This document shows, in pieces, positions 1-6,813 of a DNA stretch of 14,561 nt. Each line of letters opens with the position of its first letter. Position 1 is the stretch's first letter. The position numbers were made by a program, and so were the translations under genes. This stretch comes from PLA5 sp040901705 (lineage in GTDB: Bacteria; Planctomycetota; Planctomycetia; Pirellulales; PLA5). Where the stretch lies: contig JBBDYI010000305.1 of assembly GCA_040901705.1 (NCBI GenBank), forward strand, positions 1 to 14,561, written 5' to 3'. The notes under the pieces were generated by a model. The model was given only the letters and a program-made list of their open reading frames with translations. It searched no databases and was not told where the DNA came from.

Positions 1-59
1 TCGTTGCGTCGAAATACTTTACGCTTCGGGAAGTGCCATTCCTCCCGTCCCCTTTTTTT

Positions 60-2069
60 ATGAGACTGATCAAAATTGCTGCCGCGGCTTTGAATCAGAC
101 GCCGCTTGATTGGGATGGGAACCGGGAGAGGATTCTTTCGGCGATTGGTGGGGCGCGCGCGGCGGGGGCTGGTTTGCTTTGTTTGCCGGAGCTTTGTGTT
201 TCGGGGTATGGGTGTGAGGATGCTTTTTTCTCCGCGGGGCTGCATGCGACGGCGCTGGACGTGCTCGATGAGATCGTGCCGGCGACGCGGGGGATGGTGG
301 TGGCGATTGGGATGCCCGTGATGCATGACGGGCTGTTGTACAACACGGCTTGCCTGGCGGCGGATGGACGGATTTGGGGCTTTGCGGCGAAGCAGCATCT
401 GGCGGGGGATGGGATTCATTACGAGCCGCGGTGGTTTCGGCCTTGGCCGGCCGGGCGGAAGGGGACGGTGCCGGTCGGCGGCGAGAATTATCCGATTGGC
501 GATTTGGTGTTCGACTGCGGCGGCGTGAAGATCGGGTTTGAGATTTGCGAGGACGCCTGGGTGGCGGACCGGCCGGGGCGGCGGCTGGCGGCGCGGGGCG
601 TGGATGTGATTCTTAATCCCAGCGCGAGCCATTTCGCCTTCGGCAAGACGCGGCAGCGGGAGCAGTTCGTGCTGGAAGGAGCGCGGGCGTTTTCGACGAG
701 CTACGTCTTTGCGAACATGCTGGGGAACGAAGCGGGGCGGGCGATTTATGACGGCAACGTGTTGATCGCCAGCGCGGACAAGCTGCTGGCCGTGGGGACG
801 CGGTTTTCGTATCGCGACGTGGTGCTGACCACGGCGACGGTTGACGTCGATCTGACGCGGATGCACCGGGCGCGTCATGCGAGCTACGAATTGGTGGAGG
901 ACGCTGAGAGCGAGGCGCGGCGCATACCGGTGGCGTTTTCGTTTCCGCCGACAGTTTCGCAAGCCGCAACCGCCACGACACCGACGGAAGTGGCGCGTTG
1001 GGAGCAAGGGCCGAGCGTGAAGTGCGAGGAGTTCGCACGGGCCGTGGCGCTGGCGCTATTCGATTATTTGCGGAAGAGCCGGGCGGGCGGATTTGTGGTG
1101 TCGCTTTCCGGCGGGGCCGATTCGGCGGCCGTGGCCGCTCTGGTCGGGATGATGGTCGAGTTCGCGGTGGCCGAGTTGGGGCGGGATGCGTTCGTGGAGA
1201 AGTTGGCGCACGTCGCGGCTCTGTCGAATTGTCAGACGAGCCGCGAATTGGTGCGGGCGTTGCTCTCGTGCGTGTATCAATCGACGCGGAACAGTTCGCA
1301 GACGACGGAAGATGCGGCGCGGGCGGTCGCGGGAGCCGTGGGCGCGGAGTTCATCGCGTGGAGCGTCGACGAGTTCGTCGAAGGGTATACGGCGACGGTG
1401 TCGCAGGCGATCGGTCGCGAGCTGTCTTGGGCGACGGACGATTTGACGCTGCAAAACATTCAGGCCAGAGCGCGGGCGCCGGGCGTGTGGTTGCTGGCGA
1501 ATCTTCGCGGGGCGCTGCTGCTGGCGACGAGCAATCGCAGCGAAGCGGCGGTCGGATATACGACGATGGACGGCGATACGTGCGGCGGATTGAGTCCGAT
1601 CGCGGGAATCGACAAGGCCTTTTTGCGGCAGTGGCTGGCGTGGGTCGAGACGGCGGGACCGGCGGGCTTGCGGGCGATGCCGGAACTGGCGGCCGTGACG
1701 CGGCAAGCGCCGACCGCGGAGCTACGCCCGGCGGCGGAACATCAGACGGACGAGGCCGATTTGATGCCGTACGATTTGCTCGACGCGATCGAGCGGGCGG
1801 CGATTCGCGACAAGCAGACGCCGCTGGAAGTGTTCGAGCAGATGCGGGCCAAGTTCACACAATACGGCGGGCCGCAATTGGCGGCGTGGGTCGAGCGGTT
1901 TTTTCGCCTGTGGTGCCGCAACCAGTGGAAGCGGGAGCGGTACGCGCCGTCGTTTCACCTGGACGACGAGAATCTCGATCCGAAGACGTGGTGCCGATTC
2001 CCGATTCTGTCGGGCGGGTACGAACGGGAACTGGCGGAGTTGCGGCGAGCGGCGGCGGGCGGTTCGTAG
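60..2069 (+). CDS. nadE: Glutamine-dependent NAD(+) synthetase
   Basis: Catalyses the last step of NAD synthesis: ATP-dependent amidation of deamido-NAD, with ammonia taken from glutamine and channelled between two domains in the cytosol. The N-terminal nitrilase-type glutaminase domain (about residues 1-290) shows the catalytic triad: E44 in LPELCVSGYGCED, K111 in AAKQHL and C163 in GFEICEDAW. The C-terminal synthetase domain begins near residue 325 and has the ATP pyrophosphatase P-loop SGGADS at residues 350-355. It continues with the NAD-synthetase block SNRSEAAVGYTTMDGD, which belongs to the deamido-NAD site. At 669 residues it matches the long two-domain bacterial type (the Mycobacterium enzyme is about 680). 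The ATG at 60 is preferred to an in-frame GTG at 33, because the family begins with a short basic stretch followed by the first beta strand. No Shine-Dalgarno is visible. It is followed after 44 bp by the epimerase gene, but no functional link is evident. Confidence 0.95.
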   Translation: MRLIKIAAAALNQTPLDWDGNRERILSAIGGARAAGAGLLCLPELCVSGYGCEDAFFSAGLHATALDVLDEIVPATRGMVVAIGMPVMHDGLLYNTACLAADGRIWGFAAKQHLAGDGIHYEPRWFRPWPAGRKGTVPVGGENYPIGDLVFDCGGVKIGFEICEDAWVADRPGRRLAARGVDVILNPSASHFAFGKTRQREQFVLEGARAFSTSYVFANMLGNEAGRAIYDGNVLIASADKLLAVGTRFSYRDVVLTTATVDVDLTRMHRARHASYELVEDAESEARRIPVAFSFPPTVSQAATATTPTEVARWEQGPSVKCEEFARAVALALFDYLRKSRAGGFVVSLSGGADSAAVAALVGMMVEFAVAELGRDAFVEKLAHVAALSNCQTSRELVRALLSCVYQSTRNSSQTTEDAARAVAGAVGAEFIAWSVDEFVEGYTATVSQAIGRELSWATDDLTLQNIQARARAPGVWLLANLRGALLLATSNRSEAAVGYTTMDGDTCGGLSPIAGIDKAFLRQWLAWVETAGPAGLRAMPELAAVTRQAPTAELRPAAEHQTDEADLMPYDLLDAIERAAIRDKQTPLEVFEQMRAKFTQYGGPQLAAWVERFFRLWCRNQWKRERYAPSFHLDDENLDPKTWCRFPILSGGYERELAELRRAAAGGS

Positions 2070-2113
2070 CGTCTACCGATGAATTCATTGAAGATTGAAG
2101 TACGACACGCGGC

Positions 2114-3055
2114 ATGAACGCACACCGGATTGACGTCATCGATTCCCACACGGCCGGCGAGCCGACGCGCGTCGTCGTGTCTGGCGGACCGGACTTGGGC
2201 GATGGTCCGCTGGGCGAGCGTGTGGGGCGGTTTGCCCGCGAGCACGATCGGTTTCGGCGGGCCGTGGTGAATGAGCCGCGGGGGTCGGACGTGTTGGTCG
2301 GCGGTTTGCTGGTGCCGGCGTGCGACGCGGCGTGCGCGGCGGGCGTGATCTTTTTCAACAACGTCGGCTGTTTGGGTATGTGCGGGCACGGCACGATCGG
2401 GTTGGTGGCGACGCTCGCTCATCTTGGCCGGATTGCCGCAGGCGAACATCGGATCGAAACGCCGGTCGGCGTCGTGGCGACGACGCTGCACGACGATGGC
2501 AGCGTGTCAGTGACGAACGTGGCGAGTTTTCGCAAGGCGAAGCGCGTGGCGGTCGAAGTGCCGGGCGTGGGCGTCGTGCATGGCGACGTGGCGTGGGGCG
2601 GGAATTGGTTTTTCTTGGTCGAGGATCATGGGCAGGCGCTGGAGGTTGCCAGCGTCGAGATGTTGACGGCGTACGCCCGCAAGGTCCGCGTGGCGGTGAA
2701 CGCGGCGGGGTTTGCCGAGGTGGATCATGTGGAACTGTTCGGCCCGGCGAAACTGAGTGAGGCCGACTCGCGGAATTTCGTGTTGTGTCCCGGCGGGGCC
2801 TACGACCGTTCGCCGTGCGGCACGGGGACGAGCGCGAAGCTGGCATGCCTGGCGGCCGACGGAAAGCTTGGCGAGGGCGAGACGTGGGTGCAGGAGAGCA
2901 TTGTGGGAACGACGTTCGCCGGGCGGTATGCTTGGATCGATCGGGCGGCCGGCCGCATCGCGCCGACGATCACGGGCAGGGCGTTCGTTATCGCCGAGGC
3001 GACGCTGCTCGTCGACGAGCGCGATCCGCTGGCATGGGGATTGGGCTTGGAATAA
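2114..3055 (+). CDS. Proline racemase family, probable 4-hydroxyproline 2-epimerase
   Basis: Proline racemase-family protein of 313 residues. The family inverts the alpha carbon of proline or hydroxyproline with a pair of acid/base residues and no cofactor. Both catalytic cysteines are present: C90 in GMCGHGTIG and C235 in SPCGTGTSAK. Two cysteines argue for a racemase or epimerase and against trans-3-hydroxyproline dehydratase, which carries Thr at the second position. The N-terminal DSHTAGEPTRVV block (residues 10-21) is also typical. Length and the text around both cysteines resemble 4-hydroxyproline 2-epimerases more than proline racemases. The downstream FAD oxidoreductase, 39 bp away on the same strand, supports a role converting trans-4-hydroxy-L-proline to cis-4-hydroxy-D-proline. 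The exact substrate remains an inference, and proline racemase is the main alternative. No strong ribosome binding site is visible upstream of the ATG. Confidence 0.88.
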   Translation: MNAHRIDVIDSHTAGEPTRVVVSGGPDLGDGPLGERVGRFAREHDRFRRAVVNEPRGSDVLVGGLLVPACDAACAAGVIFFNNVGCLGMCGHGTIGLVATLAHLGRIAAGEHRIETPVGVVATTLHDDGSVSVTNVASFRKAKRVAVEVPGVGVVHGDVAWGGNWFFLVEDHGQALEVASVEMLTAYARKVRVAVNAAGFAEVDHVELFGPAKLSEADSRNFVLCPGGAYDRSPCGTGTSAKLACLAADGKLGEGETWVQESIVGTTFAGRYAWIDRAAGRIAPTITGRAFVIAEATLLVDERDPLAWGLGLE

Positions 3056-3094
3056 CGCCTAGTATCTTGCAAACGCCGCGGCGTGAATGGGAAC

Positions 3095-4345
3095 ATGTCG
3101 AAACACGTCGTGGTGATCGGAGCGGGCATCGTCGGGTTGTCGGCGGCGTATTATTGCGCGCGGCGAGGGCATCGCGTGACGGTGCTCGATCGCGCGCCGC
3201 AACACCGCGACGGATGTTCGTTCGGCAACGCGGGGATGATCGTGCCGAGCCACTTTACGCCGTTGGCCGCGCCGGGCGTAGTTTGGCAGGGGCTGAAGTG
3301 GATGTGGAATCCCCGGTCGCCGTTCTACGTCAAGCCGCGGTGGGATCGCGAATTGCTCTCGTGGGGCTGGCGGTTTTGGCGGTCGGCGAGCCGGCAGCAC
3401 GTCGAGCGGTGTGCGCCGGTGCTGCGCGATTTGAATCTGGCCGGGCGAGCGTGCTACGAGGAATTGGCCGCGGCGTCTCACGATTTTGGATTGGTGCGGC
3501 GGGGCTTGCTGATGCTCTGCAAGACCCGCGACGCGCTGGCTCACGAGGCGAAAACGGCGGAGCAAGCACAGGCGTTGGGCATACCCGCCGAGGTGTGCGA
3601 CGGCAAACGTCTGGCGGAACTCGAACCGGACGCGCGGATGGACGTGGCCGGCGGCGTTTACTTTCCCCGCGATTGCCACTTGTCGCCGAACCGGCTGATG
3701 GCGGAGATGGAGCGGCGCGCGGAGGCGGCCGGCGCGCGGTTTCTGTGGGAGAGCGACGTGGTGGGCTGGCAGATGGTGGGCCGGCAATTGGCGGCCGCTA
3801 ATACAACGCGCGGCGAAGTCGGCGGCGACGAATTCGTGCTGTGCGGCGGCGCGTGGTCGGGCGAAGCCGTCCGCGGATTGCGGCTGACGCTGCCGATGCA
3901 GGCCGGCAAGGGATATAGCGTCACGCTCGATCGGCCGCGACGAATGCCGAAGACCTGTGCGATTCTCGCCGAAGCGCGGGTGGCGGTGACGCCGATGGGC
4001 GAGTCGCTGCGATTTGGCGGCACGATGGAAATCGGCGGGCTCGATGAGTCGATCGACCGGCGGCGCGTGCAGGGGATCGTCGACGCGGCGGTGCGGTATT
4101 ACCCAGATTTGCGCAGCGAGGATTTCGCGAACGTGCGGCCGTGGTGCGGTTTGCGGCCGTGCTCGCCGGACGGGATGCCGTACCTGGGCCGGACGCGGCG
4201 GTTTCGCAATCTGTCGATCGCGACGGGACACGCGATGATGGGGCTGAGCCTGGGGGCGATTTCCGGCAAGATCGTCGCGGAACTGGTCTCGGACGAGCGG
4301 CCGGAGTTGGCGCTGGAACTGTTGTGCCCGGACCGGTTCGGATGA
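3095..4345 (+). CDS. FAD-dependent D-amino acid dehydrogenase/oxidase (DAO/DadA family)
   Basis: FAD oxidoreductase of the DAO superfamily, 416 residues, close to the usual DadA length. The Rossmann dinucleotide motif GAGIVG lies at residues 9-14. An acidic residue (D32) ends the second strand, where the FAD ribose is bound. The C-terminal FAD block is also present: RPWCGLRPCSPDGMPYLGR from about residue 348 and GHAMMGLSLG near 380. The family oxidises D-amino or imino acids at the alpha carbon and passes electrons to the respiratory chain or oxygen. The epimerase gene just upstream suggests cis-4-hydroxy-D-proline as substrate, giving pyrroline-4-hydroxy-2-carboxylate. This is inferred from context, and a generic D-amino acid dehydrogenase is possible. 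ATG 3095 is preferred to the in-frame GTG at 3083, because it places the Rossmann strand directly after the N-terminus. Probably co-transcribed with the epimerase gene. Confidence 0.88.
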   Translation: MSKHVVVIGAGIVGLSAAYYCARRGHRVTVLDRAPQHRDGCSFGNAGMIVPSHFTPLAAPGVVWQGLKWMWNPRSPFYVKPRWDRELLSWGWRFWRSASRQHVERCAPVLRDLNLAGRACYEELAAASHDFGLVRRGLLMLCKTRDALAHEAKTAEQAQALGIPAEVCDGKRLAELEPDARMDVAGGVYFPRDCHLSPNRLMAEMERRAEAAGARFLWESDVVGWQMVGRQLAAANTTRGEVGGDEFVLCGGAWSGEAVRGLRLTLPMQAGKGYSVTLDRPRRMPKTCAILAEARVAVTPMGESLRFGGTMEIGGLDESIDRRRVQGIVDAAVRYYPDLRSEDFANVRPWCGLRPCSPDGMPYLGRTRRFRNLSIATGHAMMGLSLGAISGKIVAELVSDERPELALELLCPDRFG

Positions 4346-4507
4346 TACGCGAGGACGTTACGAATGCGCTTGGCGCCGCCGAGCGGTCGCCGCGGCCGCT
4401 TAGATTCGAGCGACGATGCCGGTACACTGAGAGCTTGCGAGCGGAAGCAACTCGATAGGTGGACCGCCGCTCCGCCACACGTCGATAAACAACTTGGGTA
4501 CGCATAA

Positions 4508-5875
4508 ATGTCGAAAGCATCGCCGATCGAAGCCGACCGCCGGCACGTCATTCACTGCTTGCATCACGGGCCGACCTGCGACGATGCCCACGTGTGGGTC
4601 AGCGGACGCGGCGCGTTGTTGTTCGACGACAAGGGACGCGAGTATTTCGACGCTTTGGCCGGGCTGTGGAATGTGGTAGTCGGGCACGGCCGGTCGGAGA
4701 TCGCGGCGGCGGCTTCGCGGCAAATGAACGCGCTGCCCTACACGACGAGTTACGCGGGCAGCACCACCCGGCCGGCGATCGAGCTTTCGGAGCGATTGGC
4801 AGGGCTGTTCTATCCGCAGATCAATCGGTTCTTCTTCACGTGCGGCGGCGCCGAGGCCAACGAAGCGGCGTTCAAGACAGCACGCTTCTTTTGGAAGGTC
4901 GCCGGGCGGACCGAGAAGACGAAGATCATCGGCCGCACCTGGGGTTATCACGGCACGACGCTGGCCGCGATGTCGGCGACGGGGTTGCCGGCGTATTGGC
5001 CGTGGTTCGAGCCGCGCGTGCCGGGCTTTTCGCACATCGAAAGCCCGTATCCGTATCGCTTCGTGCCGCCGATCACATCGGCCGACGATCGGCGGACGCC
5101 GGGCGAGATGGCGGCTGATTTGCTCGAAGAAGCCATCGTTCGCGAGGGACCGGACACGGTGGCGGCGTTTCTCGGCGAGCCGATTCAGTGCGTGGCGGGC
5201 GTGATTGTGCCGCCGGACGACTATTGGCCGCGGATTCGCGCGATCTGCGACAAGTACGACGTGCTGCTGATCGCCGACGAAGTGATTACCGGCTTTGGGC
5301 GGACCGGCGAGTGGTTTGCGCTGTCGCGTTACGGCGTCGAGCCGGACCTCGTGACCTTCGCCAAGGGGATCACGAGCGGCTACTTTCCGCTGGGCGGGCT
5401 GGGGATGAGCGACGCCATCGCTGCCGTGCTCGACGACGCGGAAACGAGCCGCGTGTGGATGCACGCCCATACGTATTCCGCGCATCCGGTGGGCTGCGCC
5501 GTGGCGCTGGCGAACTTGGACATCATCGAACGCGAAGGACTCGTTGCGCAGGCCGCGGAACGGGGGCGGTATCTGAATCGACGGGCCGCCACGCTCGCCA
5601 CGCACAAGAACGTCGGCGAGGTCCGCGGGCTGGGGTTGATGACCGCCGTCGAGATCGTCGCCGACCGGGAATCGAAAGCGGAGTTTCCGCCGGAGGAGAA
5701 GATCGGTGCGCGGATTCACGCGGCGACGCAGCAGCGCGGCATGTTCACACGGATGCGGGGCGATGTCTACAACATCGCACCGTGTTACATCGTCGAAGAG
5801 CGGCAGATCGACCGGATGGTGGAGATTCTCGGCGAGTCGATCGACGACGTATTAGGTCCGAAGTCTGTGCTTTAG
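4508..5875 (+). CDS. Class III PLP-dependent aminotransferase (omega-amino acid/diamine type)
   Basis: Fold type I class III aminotransferase, 455 residues, full length. The PLP ring-stacking motif is W-G-Y147-H-G. The Asp that contacts the pyridine nitrogen is D257 in ADEVITGFGRTGEW. The Schiff-base lysine is K286 in FAKGITSGYFPLGG. The N-terminal part has the aromatic substrate-pocket segment DALAGLWNVVVGHG and the GGAEANEAAFKTAR helix. The overall pattern resembles the beta-alanine/putrescine/GABA:pyruvate aminotransferases rather than BioA or HemL. The substrate cannot be read from sequence. It lies 162 bp after the FAD oxidoreductase gene on the same strand, so it may belong to the same amino-acid catabolic unit or have its own promoter. 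I see no convincing promoter or Shine-Dalgarno in that gap. The ATG at 4508 gives the expected start before the VWVSGRGALLFDDKG strand. Confidence 0.9.
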   Translation: MSKASPIEADRRHVIHCLHHGPTCDDAHVWVSGRGALLFDDKGREYFDALAGLWNVVVGHGRSEIAAAASRQMNALPYTTSYAGSTTRPAIELSERLAGLFYPQINRFFFTCGGAEANEAAFKTARFFWKVAGRTEKTKIIGRTWGYHGTTLAAMSATGLPAYWPWFEPRVPGFSHIESPYPYRFVPPITSADDRRTPGEMAADLLEEAIVREGPDTVAAFLGEPIQCVAGVIVPPDDYWPRIRAICDKYDVLLIADEVITGFGRTGEWFALSRYGVEPDLVTFAKGITSGYFPLGGLGMSDAIAAVLDDAETSRVWMHAHTYSAHPVGCAVALANLDIIEREGLVAQAAERGRYLNRRAATLATHKNVGEVRGLGLMTAVEIVADRESKAEFPPEEKIGARIHAATQQRGMFTRMRGDVYNIAPCYIVEERQIDRMVEILGESIDDVLGPKSVL

Positions 5876-5956
5876 TCTGAAACGAAGTCGCGAAATGGTT
5901 TCTTTGGTGCGTAAAGTTTTCGCCGGTCGCGAAGTTGCCTGGCCTGCGTTTCGTTG

Positions 5957-6739
5957 CCCGTCTGCCCACGCGGCGGCGAAGCTGAACCGCGTGTTGTAGT
6001 GGCCCAAGCCGACGCGCTCCGTCACATCCTCGTAGTTCCTGTTGCCCAGGCTCCGCGGAGCAGCATGTTGCGGCTGCCGTTGTTGGCGTCGTGATAAGGC
6101 ATCGGCTCGCCCATCGCCCCGCCGCGCAACGCGCCCACCGTCGGGTTGTAGCCGCAAACATACACGTCGATGCGGCCGTCGGCGTCGTAGTCAACACGCC
6201 GCAAGCGAAAAGGTTTGGGCGAAAGTGCCGAGGCCGAATTCGAGGCGAAACCTACCGCGGCCTTCGTTCGACATAAACAACACGCGCATCTCGTGGGCAA
6301 CGACGAGATCGCGATCGCCATCGTTGTCGAGATCCACCAGCAGGGCACTGGCCGAATAGTCCAGCCAGTCCGCGCCGCTTTCGGCCGTCGCGTCCTTGAG
6401 CGTCCCGTCCGGCTGCTGTATGTACAATAGGTTGGGCAGCCCGCCCTGCTGACAGACGTAAAGGTCGTCCAACTCGTCGACGTTGACGTCGCCCAGAGCC
6501 AGCCCATGATTGGCGACCACGTCGAGGCCGTGGTCGCGGGCCAACCGCGCCCGCCAGCGATCGGTCGAATGCAACAACTGCGTGCGATAGGACTCGTTCG
6601 ATCCGAGAACCGATTCGGTGCAATCGACCAGCAACCGACCACGAGCGCCATGCTGCACGACTTCCTCATGAGTAAGTACCTCGATCGAGACGAGCCGCGG
6701 CGGCGGCCTTCCGTGCATTCGGCTCGATGTGACGAACAT
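5957..6739 (-). pseudogene. Broken FG-GAP/VCBS (CRTAC1-like) protein gene
   Basis: Minus-strand remnant that reads as one FG-GAP/VCBS-repeat protein only if the frame changes twice. The first part (6739 down to about 6195) gives PPRLVSIEVLTHEEVV, LALGDVNVDELDDLYVCQQGG and ALLVDLDNDGDRDLVVA, the Ca-binding D-x-D-x-D-G loops of VCBS repeats. Near 6190-6200 the match moves to another frame (VDYDADGRIDVYVCGYNP, PYHDANNGSRNMLLR). Near 6050 it moves again (LGNRNYEDVTERVGL, FSFAAAWAD). The homology stops at about 5960, where relatives continue with another calcium loop and a long C-terminal part. The N-terminus is also missing upstream of 6739. Intact relatives in planctomycetes are exported beta-propeller proteins. 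This copy cannot make one, so I call it a pseudogene. It converges on the aminotransferase gene. The outer limits are approximate. The 80 bp between 5876 and 5956 hold nothing I recognise. Confidence 0.8.
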
Positions 6740-6803
6740 GCTTTTTTACGAAAATCCGAACGTGCCTTATCGATGAGTCCGCGTTCGCCCCAGAGCTTCG
6801 AAT

Positions 6804-6807
6804 AGGA
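6804..6807 (+). promoter_or_regulatory. Ribosome binding site of the giant surface-protein gene
   Basis: AGGA lies six bases before the ATG at 6814. It is the clearest Shine-Dalgarno-like sequence ahead of any gene in the window; the other starts have little or none. It supports the chosen start, which also puts the LEPR motif at the expected distance from the N-terminus. Confidence 0.5.
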
Positions 6808-6813
6808 TTTCAC

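Noticed and set aside
998..2098. 366-codon open frame overlapping nadE in another frame
   Set aside because: It is Gly/Arg/Ala-rich low-complexity translation opposite conserved NAD synthetase motifs, hence a frame shadow.
3059..4231. 390-codon minus-strand frame opposite the FAD oxidoreductase gene
   Set aside because: Arg/Pro/His/Gln-rich with no family motif; it is the antisense of a conserved enzyme.
4400..5719. 439-codon open frame on the minus strand
   Set aside because: It lies wholly opposite the well-supported aminotransferase gene and has an Arg/Pro/His-rich composition typical of antisense frames in GC-rich DNA.
6745..6774. Possible sigma-70 promoter (TTTACG, 18 bp, TATCGA) ahead of the giant gene
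   Set aside because: The -10 match is only about three of six, and it overlaps the edge of the pseudogene; too weak to annotate.
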